From CAYPHY01 sp964410625 (lineage in GTDB: Bacteria > Chloroflexota > Anaerolineae > Promineifilales > Promineifilaceae), in assembly GCA_964410625.1 (NCBI GenBank), contig CAYPHY010000006.1, positions 199,454 through 263,453 of the forward strand: a stretch of DNA of 64,000 nucleotides. Direction: 5' to 3'. Of this stretch, positions 8,035 to 14,739 are shown in pieces. The translations under genes and the position numbers were made by a program. Position 1 is the first letter of the stretch, and each line of letters opens with the position of its first letter. Under the pieces are notes generated by a model. The model had not been told where the DNA came from and did no database searches. It worked only from the letters and a program-made list of their open reading frames with translations.

Positions 8035-8688
8035 ATGGATGAATCGCTGAAGTTGACGGCCGATGACATCGCTCAGAATGAGGCTGATGCCCTGGCCCAT
8101 CCGCCCACGCCGCCGATATTGACGCTGCGGCCGTCGGACATCCCGACTGTGGACCCGCCGGTTGTGCCAGCGGGACAGCGTGGCGGCCGCCGGTTGACAA
8201 TCACCGCTGAAGATTTAGCGGCCGTGCCGGAAGATGTGCCGGTCACCGATCTAGAAAAGCTGATGTATGATCTCGTCTGCCGGGCGCGACAGGCGCACTT
8301 GCCGCGTTGGGTCGGCCGCTCAAAGCTCCATTGGCATCCTGGTCTGGCAGTGGCGGCGCGGTTGCACGCGGCCGATATGTTGCGGCGACGCTATGTCTCC
8401 CATGACTCGCTAGAAGGCCTGGGAGTCGGCAAACGGCTTGATCGGGCGCAAATCAGCTATCTCGCTTGTGGCGAAAACATTGGCGTTGTTTATGGGCCAA
8501 TGAGTCGTGGCACACAAGGGATTTATGAGATCCACAATGCTTTTATGAACCAACCGTCACGGCCGACTAACCATCGAGGGAACATTCTCAATCCGATCTG
8601 GACGCACGTCGGCATCGGCGTTGCCTATGGCTCCAACGGGGGCGACCAGTTGGTTGTGACGCAGAATTTTATTTCAACGATAAGATGA
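8035..8688 (+). CDS. CAP/SCP-domain protein with N-terminal motif repeats
   Basis: The 217-residue protein starts at ATG 8035; an in-frame GTG at 7960 would only translate the repeat. Residues 1-65 are disordered and carry three copies of the motif shared with the preceding gene: ESLKLTADDI (3-12), PILTLRPSDI (27-36) and RRLTITAEDL (52-61). Residues 72-217 are a CAP (SCP/PR-1) domain with His111, GENIG (146-150, Glu147) and HRGNILNP (180-187), the usual active-site-like cavity residues. CAP proteins are normally secreted, but no signal peptide is visible here. Its place between the motif protein and the E1-like gene suggests a role in the conjugation system; the biochemical role is unknown. 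Confidence 0.82.
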   Translation: MDESLKLTADDIAQNEADALAHPPTPPILTLRPSDIPTVDPPVVPAGQRGGRRLTITAEDLAAVPEDVPVTDLEKLMYDLVCRARQAHLPRWVGRSKLHWHPGLAVAARLHAADMLRRRYVSHDSLEGLGVGKRLDRAQISYLACGENIGVVYGPMSRGTQGIYEIHNAFMNQPSRPTNHRGNILNPIWTHVGIGVAYGSNGGDQLVVTQNFISTIR

Positions 8689-8689
8689 G

Positions 8690-8744
8690 AGTTAGAGACT
8701 TGGAGATTACAGTCTCCCAATCTCCTAATCTCCCAGTCTCTTTT
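8690..8744. repeat. R1 hairpin repeat
   Basis: GAGTTAGAGACTTGGAGATT is followed by a complementary CAGTCTCCCAATCTCC-type arm. It begins at the stop codon of the CAP gene and ends 7 bp before the E1-like ATG. Confidence 0.82.
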
Positions 8745-8751
8745 TTAAGCT

Positions 8752-9927
8752 ATGGAAGAAACAATCATCATTACCGATCCCGAAGCGGACCGTTACCACA
8801 CCTTTGGCTATATCAGCTGGTGGCGGCAGGAGGTGGTACGCGATGCCACCGTGCTTGTCGTTGGCGCGGGCGCTCTGGGGAACGAAGTTATTAAGAATCT
8901 GGCCCTGATGGGCATTGGCAACATCCTCATCGCTGACTTCGACACGATTGAGGACAGTAATCTCAGCCGCTCGGTGCTGTTTCGCGCCTCGGACCGCGGC
9001 CGTCGCAAAGTGGATGCAGCGGCCGAGGGGGCGAAGGCGCTCAACCCCGATGTGAATGTGAAACCCTGGCATGGGAACATCAACTTTGATATGGGGCTAG
9101 GCGTTTTTCGCCATGTGGATGCGATTGTCGGCTGTCTGGACAATCGTGAAGCGCGGCTTTCAATCAATCGCTTCTCCTGGGCTGTCAACCGTCCCTGGGT
9201 GGATGGCGCAATCCAGGAGTTGATGGGAATCGTTCGCGTCTTTTGGCCTGGCGACGGCGCGTGTTACGAATGTACGTTGACTGATTTGGATTATCAGATC
9301 ATCAATTTGCGCTACTCCTGCCCGTTGTTAGCGCGGGAGAATATCTTGCAGGGTAAAGTCCCGACCACGCCGACCAGCGCTTCGATTGTCGCTGCCTTCC
9401 AAACGCAGGAAGCGTTGAAGCTAATCCATGAGATGGAGGTGCAGCCGGGTAAGGCGGTGATGATCAACGGCCTGACCAATGACATCTACACCACTGAGTA
9501 TCCAGTGAAGGAATTTTGCATGAGCCACTCGATGCTCGATCCGATTGTGGAGCTGCCGGAGGTGACGGCCGCCGGAACCACGCTCGGCCAACTGTTGAGC
9601 ATTGCCAAAGAGCGACTGGGCGAAGAAGCGGTGGTTGAACTGGATGGCGAGTTGGTGGTGGGGATGGTCTGTCCCTCTTGTGGGCTGGAGTCGCCGGTCT
9701 TTCAGCGGATGGCACGGTTGTATGAGGATGCGGCCGTTTGCCCTAACTGTGGCACGCAACGGGAGATGCAACTGACGCACCGCTTCACCGGCGAAGAGCC
9801 ATACGTGGAGCGCACGCTGGAGCAGTTGGATATTCCGCCGCTGGGTATCCTCCGCGCCCGTAATGGTCAGGATAAGGTCTATTTTGAACTGACTGGCGAT
9901 AAGGAGACCTTCCTGAAGTTCTCTTGA
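8752..9927 (+). CDS. E1-like ubiquitin-activating enzyme (ThiF/MoeB/UBA superfamily) with C-terminal zinc ribbon
   Basis: The 391-residue protein has the Rossmann nucleotide motif GAGALG (38-43), the ADFD strand end (61-64) and the downstream SNLSR/GRRK basic residues used to adenylate a C-terminal glycine. A CYEC pair (171-174) with CMSH (256-259) probably binds structural zinc as in MoeB. Cys190 in YSCPLLARENILQG, shortly before VPTTPTSAS, is the candidate thioester cysteine. Residues 307-333 add CPSC and CPNC, a zinc ribbon absent from MoeB/ThiF. It lies before the ubiquitin-like and E2 genes, so its substrate is most likely the protein of the gene at 10124. MoeB/ThiF roles are less likely because no molybdopterin or thiamin genes are nearby. 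Confidence 0.92.
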   Translation: MEETIIITDPEADRYHTFGYISWWRQEVVRDATVLVVGAGALGNEVIKNLALMGIGNILIADFDTIEDSNLSRSVLFRASDRGRRKVDAAAEGAKALNPDVNVKPWHGNINFDMGLGVFRHVDAIVGCLDNREARLSINRFSWAVNRPWVDGAIQELMGIVRVFWPGDGACYECTLTDLDYQIINLRYSCPLLARENILQGKVPTTPTSASIVAAFQTQEALKLIHEMEVQPGKAVMINGLTNDIYTTEYPVKEFCMSHSMLDPIVELPEVTAAGTTLGQLLSIAKERLGEEAVVELDGELVVGMVCPSCGLESPVFQRMARLYEDAAVCPNCGTQREMQLTHRFTGEEPYVERTLEQLDIPPLGILRARNGQDKVYFELTGDKETFLKFS

Positions 9928-9931
9928 TTTT

Positions 9932-9992
9932 TCGACACGAATTTCACGAATGGCACGAAGATAATGCCTGGTTCATGTTATTCGTGTCAAAA
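9932..9992. repeat. CACGAA-type hairpin repeat (family R3)
   Basis: TTCGACACGAATTTCACGAA is mirrored by TTATTCGTGTCAAA. It begins 4 bp after the E1-like stop. A second copy lies at 26677-26737 after the Hsp20 gene. The remaining 130 bp up to the next gene hold only the Shine-Dalgarno sequence. Confidence 0.8.
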
Positions 9993-10123
9993 AATAATGA
10001 CAATCTCTGGATTGCAACTAGAAGGACGCTTTTACGTAATAACTCTTAACAACAAATAACCATAACCTGAAAACAGTTCACAGTAATTGTGATAGGTAAT
10101 ACCTGAATGGAGGCTTAATTAAG

Positions 10124-10390
10124 ATGGCAAGCACGAAAGTTATCATTTACGATCCCACCGGTTCAAAGAAGACCCCGGTTGAGTTACCCGACGATGTTCC
10201 GATGCGGCGGTTGATCCCGGCACTGGTTAGCAAGATGGGCCTGCCCACCAGCCAGGGCGCAAACCCGATCACCTATCGCCTCGACCATCGCACCTCCGGC
10301 AAGCGTCTGGCCGATGAGGAGTCGTTGAGTGATGCGGGGGTGAAAGAAGACGATATTCTGAGCCTGTTCCCGGAAGTAACGGCCGGCTAG
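10124..10390 (+). CDS. Ubiquitin-like modifier (YukD/EsaB-related beta-grasp protein) ending in Gly
   Basis: The 88-residue protein fits a beta-grasp fold. A first strand (KVIIYDP), a second strand after a turn, a helix (MRRLIPALVSKMGL), then YRLDHRTSGKRL and the ubiquitin-style segment LADEESLSDAGVKEDDILSL precede the tail FPEVTAG. The C-terminus is a glycine exposed without a processing extension, so it could be adenylated directly by the E1-like enzyme. The nearest families are YukD/EsaB and the prokaryotic ubiquitin-like proteins found with E2 and JAB genes. A strong GGAGG lies 10 nt upstream, consistent with high expression. Being a conjugated modifier is inferred from the flanking E1 and E2 genes. 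Confidence 0.88.
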   Translation: MASTKVIIYDPTGSKKTPVELPDDVPMRRLIPALVSKMGLPTSQGANPITYRLDHRTSGKRLADEESLSDAGVKEDDILSLFPEVTAG

Positions 10391-10476
10391 ATGAGACTAA
10401 GAGATTGTGAGATTGAGAGACTGGAGCGTATTGTCAAAAGATCAAATCTCCTAGTCTCCCAGTCTCCTATTCTCCT
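10391..10476. repeat. R1 hairpin repeat
   Basis: It starts directly after the TAG stop with GAGACTAAGAGATTGTGAG-type words and closes with AATCTCCTAGTCTCCCAGTC-type complements. Confidence 0.83.
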
Positions 10477-10494
10477 GCTCTGTTGAGGCAATTC

Positions 10495-11025
10495 ATGTTT
10501 GGTGATATTAGAGAAACCCGATTACGCACAGATTATCAGCGAGTACGAGAACTGGTAGATCGCAGCGAGTTTGTCCATATCGTGACAACCGAGGGGGATC
10601 CGCCGGAGAAGTATCTGATCCGCTTCACCTGTCGAGGTGTCGAACGGGTTAATGGTTCTAGCCCGGTCTACCGCGAAGCGCATGACGTGAGCATCTATTT
10701 ACATGCCGAATATCCGCTGAAGCAGCCACAGTTGAAGTGGTTGACGCCGGTTTTTCACCCCAACATCCATATCACCGGTGCGGTGTGCATTGGCGCGTGG
10801 TGGCCGGCGAAGACGCTCGACGAGTTGTTGCTGACGCTGGGTGAAATGGTGCAGTATAAGAATTTCGAGCCGCGTGATCCGATGAATTCAAAGGCGGCAA
10901 CCTGGGCGATGCAAAACAAGGCGCTTTTCCCGGTTGATCGCCGGGAGCTGAAAGGTCGCTCGCTGTCCGATTTAATTCGTATTGGTGAGACGGAAGCTGA
11001 TGACCTCGCTATCAACATCCTCTGA
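10495..11025 (+). CDS. E2-like ubiquitin-conjugating enzyme (UBC fold)
   Basis: The 176-residue protein starts at ATG 10495 with TTGAGG 7 nt upstream; a TTG at 10483 is less likely. It keeps the E2 core order: YPLKQPQLKWLTPVFHPN (73-90), including the HPN triad at 88-90; catalytic Cys98 in GAVCIGAWWPAKT; the helix LDELLLTLGEMVQY; and the DPMNSKAATWA segment. This is close to eukaryotic E2s, which accept the modifier as a thioester from E1 and pass it to substrates, usually with an E3. The gene overlaps the next one by 26 bp, indicating translational coupling with a JAB protease. Confidence 0.95.
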   Translation: MFGDIRETRLRTDYQRVRELVDRSEFVHIVTTEGDPPEKYLIRFTCRGVERVNGSSPVYREAHDVSIYLHAEYPLKQPQLKWLTPVFHPNIHITGAVCIGAWWPAKTLDELLLTLGEMVQYKNFEPRDPMNSKAATWAMQNKALFPVDRRELKGRSLSDLIRIGETEADDLAINIL

Positions 11026-12256
11026 GAGGCCTCGCACGGCCGAGCCTGTACCACCTCCAGCCACTCCACCCACCGAGGATAACGGCCGCGAACAGACGGC
11101 CGCTGCTCTGGCGGGGTTGCCGCAACGGCCGTTGCCTTTGCCGCCGGAGAAGTGGTTGCTCTGCGGCCGTGTGCCTTCGGTCAACCAGCCGATTGTGCTG
11201 GTCAGCCAGACAGCATTGTTGCAAGTGGCCGCCCATAGCAGCAGCAGCCTGGAGGTCGAGTTGGGCGGCGCGTTGCTGGGTAAGGCTTATCGTCACCAGG
11301 GGCGTGTGATCGTGCAGGTGATGGCGGCTTTACCGGCAGTCAATCAGGACCATGGGCCGGTGCATTTCCACTTTTCGGCCGATTCCTGGGTCAATCTGCA
11401 AAAGGACCAGGCCACGCATTATGCCGACCTGGACATCATCGGCTGGTTCCACACTCATCCTGATCTCGGCGTTTTTTATTCGAGCGATGATGTGGTGGTA
11501 CATTCGGCCGCTTTCACGTTGCCCTGGCATGTCGGTCTGGTGATTGATCCGGTGCGCGACGAAGCGTGCTTCTTCGGCTGGGTGGAAGGGGAATTGGCCC
11601 CTCTTTCCGGCTATTATGAGTTACCCGACCGGCAACCGGAGCGTGTAGTGCAGTGGAGGGTGGTGAAAACGGCCGTTTGGGACCGCGCCTATATGCCCCC
11701 AGATGGTCCCGACCCACAAAACAGCCAGTCCTACCCGGCCAACAGCCAGGTCTACATGCCACGCAACGCGCTCTTTGCGCCGGGGCAATGGATTGGAGTG
11801 TTGCTGGGGGCGGCGGCCGTCTTGCTCTCTTTTTTTTTACTCGCCGGTCTCGTGACGCTCAACCGCCAAAATAACCGGCTGGAAAGTGTCGCCCTTGTTC
11901 TCGCCCAAGAAGCGTTACGCGATAGCAATGCGTTAACTTGCCCTGATCCCCGCCTGCGGATCATTGTGCCACTCCTGGGCAGCAATATAGCGGCGGGCAG
12001 CGATGTTTCGTTGATCGGCACGGCCGCCTATCCCGACGCGACCCGTTATCAGCTGGACATGCGGCCGAGCGGGACGGAAACGTGGGCGTTGCTTGGCCGT
12101 TTTCGCCGTGATCAAACGCTGGACGAGCTATGGCAATGGGACACGGCCGATCTCGCACCTGGTTCATATGAAGTGCGGCTGGCGGCCGTTGATGGCAATA
12201 ACATTCGCCTCAATGGTTCTCCAACCTGCTCCATACAGCTTAACATAACACCTTAA
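11000..12256 (+). CDS. Membrane-anchored JAB/JAMM metalloprotease with extracytoplasmic beta-domain
   Basis: ATG 11000 gives 418 residues; TTG 10982 would add six. Residues 1-50 are Pro-rich and disordered. Residues 65-215 form an MPN/JAB domain with the full JAMM set: a glutamate in LEVELGGALLG (85-87) and HTHPDLGVFYSSDD starting at His151, matching H-x-H-x7-S-x2-D. JAMM enzymes bind zinc and cleave isopeptide bonds of ubiquitin-like tags. One transmembrane helix lies at 264-287 (GVLLGAAAVLLSFFLLAGLV), followed by a predicted beta-sandwich outside the membrane. The enzyme domain therefore faces the cytoplasm. It overlaps the E2 gene and probably reverses or trims conjugates at the membrane. 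Confidence 0.9.
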   Translation: MTSLSTSSERPRTAEPVPPPATPPTEDNGREQTAAALAGLPQRPLPLPPEKWLLCGRVPSVNQPIVLVSQTALLQVAAHSSSSLEVELGGALLGKAYRHQGRVIVQVMAALPAVNQDHGPVHFHFSADSWVNLQKDQATHYADLDIIGWFHTHPDLGVFYSSDDVVVHSAAFTLPWHVGLVIDPVRDEACFFGWVEGELAPLSGYYELPDRQPERVVQWRVVKTAVWDRAYMPPDGPDPQNSQSYPANSQVYMPRNALFAPGQWIGVLLGAAAVLLSFFLLAGLVTLNRQNNRLESVALVLAQEALRDSNALTCPDPRLRIIVPLLGSNIAAGSDVSLIGTAAYPDATRYQLDMRPSGTETWALLGRFRRDQTLDELWQWDTADLAPGSYEVRLAAVDGNNIRLNGSPTCSIQLNITP

Positions 12257-12284
12257 TTTGATCATTCATATCCAGTAGAATGAT

Positions 12285-12317
12285 GAGTAGGGGCGGGTTT
12301 GAAACCCGCCCCTACTC
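12285..12317. repeat. Perfect 16-bp-arm palindromic repeat (family R7)
   Basis: GAGTAGGGGCGGGTTT and its exact complement flank one G. A related GCGGGTT-GCC-AACCCGC core sits inside the O-antigen-ligase gene at 58344-58360. It fills the gap between the two JAB genes and could end or stabilise the upstream mRNA. Confidence 0.85.
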
Positions 12318-12331
12318 AGACCTGATATAGG

Positions 12332-12351
12332 AAACCCGTTCCATCGGGTTT
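12332..12351 (+). promoter_or_regulatory. Small hairpin just before the second JAB start codon
   Basis: AAACCCG and CGGGTTT pair across a 6-nt loop, ending 6 nt before ATG 12358. No clear Shine-Dalgarno sequence follows, so the hairpin may limit or gate initiation. Confidence 0.35.
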
Positions 12352-12357
12352 GTAAGT

Positions 12358-13578
12358 ATGACGCAATCACCTGTACAAAGTTATGCCGCCCGGCTGCTCA
12401 TTACGATTCCAGAGCAGAACAAACAGACTTCGCTGACCGTCACTCTGGTTCCGCAAGATGTGGTCCCGACCAACGGCCGCGCCAAGCCGTTGGCCGATTG
12501 CACGCTGGCTGAGCTACGCGCCTATGCCGACACATTGGAGCAAGAGGTGTGGCAGGCGTATGAGCAAATCACGCTGCTCGATCTCGACGCCTCATCGGAG
12601 GTCGAGGTTGAAGTTTCGTTGATCGTTGATGATACGGTCGCACCAATTGAAGATTGGGAAGCGCAGTTGCTTGTGCTTCCACAAGCAGAGGAAACTTCCG
12701 CCTTTACACCCGCTAGTGATGAAGCAGAGGGGGGAGCTAAAGAGACGGCGGAGGAATCAGCTTTCAAAGCAGAGGTCGCCGCAACGGAGGACAATGATGA
12801 AGAGGAACAGGTAACGGCCGAGCGCGAGACGGCCGTTATCCCCGAAGCCAAAGCAGTCTCCGATGCGGACGCAACCCAGCCTGATCAAGCGGCCGAGGCA
12901 GAAAAGGATGACACGCCAACGTTTGTGGCGGAAGAAAAGGACGATAGTGACCTGGACGCGATTGTGATGGTGGGTGCACCGCTGGAAGAGGAGGTGGAGG
13001 AACTGCCTGTCTCCTCCAGTCCATCGGGCGTGATCACACCCAGCAAGGCGCGGGTGCGAGTGGCCGGGCAACGGCGGGCTGTTGGCGACCCCACCTGGGC
13101 GGCCGTGGACATTTTGATGGATGAACCGGCACTGCGAGCGATGCAAGCCCATGCGCTGACTAGCCTCGACCGCGAGGTGGCCGGGGTGATGATTGGGCCA
13201 CGACCGGAGAAGCAGCCGGACGGCCGCTATCTCGTCCACATCATTGACGCTATCGCCGCTAAATACACCGTGATGCACGGGGCCAGCGTCACCTATACGC
13301 CGGAGAGTTGGCGTTATCTCAATGACACCTTGCACGAACGTTATCCCAATGAGACGGCGGTAATGGTCGGCTGGTACCATACCCATCCCGGCTTTGGCAT
13401 CTTTCTCTCTGGTATGGACCAATTTATCCACCAGAATTTCTTCACCCAAATCTGGCATATCGCCTATGTGTTGGACCCTCGCGCTCGCACCAGCGGCTTT
13501 TTCTGCTGGGACCGTCGCAAAACGAAAGTCCATCGCCATGATTTCACCTGGCCGGATTGGGCGGCGGGGGCGTGGTAA
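12358..13578 (+). CDS. Soluble JAB/JAMM metalloprotease with N-terminal domain and acidic linker
   Basis: The 406-residue protein has a small N-terminal alpha/beta domain (1-100), a long Glu/Ala-rich disordered linker (about 105-230) and a C-terminal JAB domain (245-400). The JAMM residues are Glu273 in DREVAGVMIG and HTHPGFGIFLSGMD from His341 (His341, His343, Ser351, Asp354), a complete zinc-protease motif. No membrane segment is seen, unlike the preceding JAB protein. LTVTLVPQDV (26-35) weakly resembles the shared operon motif. It is likely a soluble deconjugating enzyme for the modifier; the linker may allow reach or be a docking site. Confidence 0.9.
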   Translation: MTQSPVQSYAARLLITIPEQNKQTSLTVTLVPQDVVPTNGRAKPLADCTLAELRAYADTLEQEVWQAYEQITLLDLDASSEVEVEVSLIVDDTVAPIEDWEAQLLVLPQAEETSAFTPASDEAEGGAKETAEESAFKAEVAATEDNDEEEQVTAERETAVIPEAKAVSDADATQPDQAAEAEKDDTPTFVAEEKDDSDLDAIVMVGAPLEEEVEELPVSSSPSGVITPSKARVRVAGQRRAVGDPTWAAVDILMDEPALRAMQAHALTSLDREVAGVMIGPRPEKQPDGRYLVHIIDAIAAKYTVMHGASVTYTPESWRYLNDTLHERYPNETAVMVGWYHTHPGFGIFLSGMDQFIHQNFFTQIWHIAYVLDPRARTSGFFCWDRRKTKVHRHDFTWPDWAAGAW

Positions 13579-13579
13579 G

Positions 13580-13630
13580 GGGGAGGCTGGAGATTAGAGA
13601 TTAGGAGACTGCGAGATTGGGAGATTTTAG
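13580..13630. repeat. R1 repeat, purine arm only
   Basis: GGAGATTAGAGATTAGGAGA-type words follow the TAA stop at once. No complementary arm is present, so this is a half element. Confidence 0.75.
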
Positions 13631-13671
13631 GGTTTCACTGCGAAATAAGACCGCTTTGGATCGCTTTTGTG

Positions 13672-13677
13672 TATAAT
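13672..13677 (+). promoter_or_regulatory. Possible internal -10 box before the RING genes
   Basis: A perfect TATAAT lies 31 bp upstream of the RING-protein ATG. No good -35 box is seen, so this is weak. Confidence 0.25.
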
Positions 13678-13708
13678 TTAGATAGCCTGGAAAGATAGGC
13701 TTGAGACG

Positions 13709-14146
13709 ATGGAAGAAAGAGAGTATCCACTGATTCAAATAACCAATGAGGACATTACTGAGGCTAACCAGCTCAGTTTGGCTTGTCCTATTTGTGGCAG
13801 CGGCGTGGAGAACAACCCGGAAAGTGCCGCGTTTACGCCGGTCGTGTGCGAAAAATGTGGCACACTCTACCATCGTGCTTGCTGGGAACAAAGCGGGGGC
13901 AAATGCGCTGTCCTCGGATGTGGGCATGAGAAGTACCATGTTTACGGCCGCGAACTTGGCCCTATCCTGCGGGTCAAATATACCGATCTCCCCACCACTT
14001 CGGCAGTCAACGGCCGCGACCCCGGCCGCCGCACCCGCGAACTAAAAGAACGGCAAAAGCGAGAAGTGGAACGCTATCGTCGCCCTGGCCTGCTCTCGCG
14101 CTTCATGCGCTGGCTGCTGAACCAGATACGGATCAATATGAGTTAA
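13709..14146 (+). CDS. Prok-RING finger protein, candidate E3-like factor
   Basis: The 145-residue protein contains a RING-type treble clef: C26-x2-C29, C47-x2-C50, H55-x2-C58-W and C66-x4-C71. The CGTLYHRACWE core matches the prokaryotic RING (Prok-RING_1) pattern. RING domains bind E2 enzymes, and an E2 gene is present in the same operon. Residues 7-16 (PLIQITNEDI) match the ten-residue motif repeated in the second and third genes of the operon. The C-terminal third is basic (RELKERQKREVERYRRPG) and may be helical. E3 activity is inference from family and context. Confidence 0.85.
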   Translation: MEEREYPLIQITNEDITEANQLSLACPICGSGVENNPESAAFTPVVCEKCGTLYHRACWEQSGGKCAVLGCGHEKYHVYGRELGPILRVKYTDLPTTSAVNGRDPGRRTRELKERQKREVERYRRPGLLSRFMRWLLNQIRINMS

Positions 14147-14154
14147 CAGCATAA

Positions 14155-14217
14155 CTCTCTTAGTCTCCAGTCTCCTACTATTTGAGACTGAGAGACTGGG
14201 AGATTAAGAGATTAGGT
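14155..14217. repeat. R1 hairpin repeat
   Basis: The pyrimidine arm (CTCTTAGTCTCCAGTCTCC) comes first and the purine arm (GAGACTGAGAGACTGGGAG) second, the reverse order of the 10391 copy. It ends 3 bp before the next ATG. Confidence 0.83.
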
Positions 14218-14220
14218 TGG

Positions 14221-14739
14221 ATGATCCGCCCCATCCGTGTCGGCCGTAACTCCCATTTTCTTGAAGAGGGCTGCGCCCTGTGCAAGCAGAGCTTTGTGCA
14301 GGGAGACGAGGTCGTTGTTTGCCCAGAGGATGGCAGTCGCCACCATGTCCATTGCTGGCGGGCGAACAACAATCGCTGCACGGCTTATGGTTGTCAAGGG
14401 AAGGGGACGGTGGGGGCTGCCGTTCGCCAACCGGTGCGCGAGGCGCAGAGACGGCCGCAAACGGAGCGCGTGCAAGTGCTTCCGGCGGCCGAGGGGCGAG
14501 GATTGTCGAAGGTACGCGCCCTGCCGAGTACCAACGTTGGCTGCGCCCAAAGCTGCTTGCTGATCAGCATCGCCATTGCCATCCTGCTCGTCGCCATCGG
14601 CTGCTTTGGCCTTTGGGCAATCGCCGACTACATCCTCCTCGAAGTCCTCCACTGGCCCTATCGTGAGCCGCTCCCCCTACCCGATCTTCCAATGTTTATA
14701 TCGAGTGTCCCTCTTTTAGTGAAAACTATGAGCTTGTAG
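14221..14739 (+). CDS. Membrane-anchored Prok-RING protein
   Basis: ATG 14221 gives 172 residues; a TTG at 14182 would only translate the repeat. The RING region has C18-x2-C21, C34-x2-D37, H42-x2-C45-W and C53-x4-C58. One zinc ligand is Asp where the sister protein has Cys. CWRANNNRCTAYGC is typical of Prok-RING proteins. A transmembrane helix spans about 111-136 (CLLISIAIAILLVAIGCFG), placing the RING in the cytoplasm. The pair of soluble and membrane RING proteins mirrors the pair of soluble and membrane JAB proteins. The 3' end overlaps the convergent brnA by 14 bp and closes the ubiquitin-like operon. Confidence 0.83.
   Translation: MIRPIRVGRNSHFLEEGCALCKQSFVQGDEVVVCPEDGSRHHVHCWRANNNRCTAYGCQGKGTVGAAVRQPVREAQRRPQTERVQVLPAAEGRGLSKVRALPSTNVGCAQSCLLISIAIAILLVAIGCFGLWAIADYILLEVLHWPYREPLPLPDLPMFISSVPLLVKTMSL

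Noticed and set aside
8690..8744. R1 tandem words considered as a CRISPR array
   Set aside because: The words have a 7-9-nt period with no unique spacers, form hairpins, and no cas gene is present.
8752..8785. ETIIITDPEA at the start of the E1 as another copy of the shared motif
   Set aside because: The conserved D-I/L at positions 9-10 is missing, and the segment is probably a folded strand.
8752..9927. E1-like gene considered as moeB or thiF
   Set aside because: There are no molybdopterin or thiamin genes nearby, while a modifier, an E2 and JAB genes follow directly.
14182..14220. TTG start extending the second RING protein
   Set aside because: The added residues are the translation of an R1 repeat; ATG 14221 follows directly.
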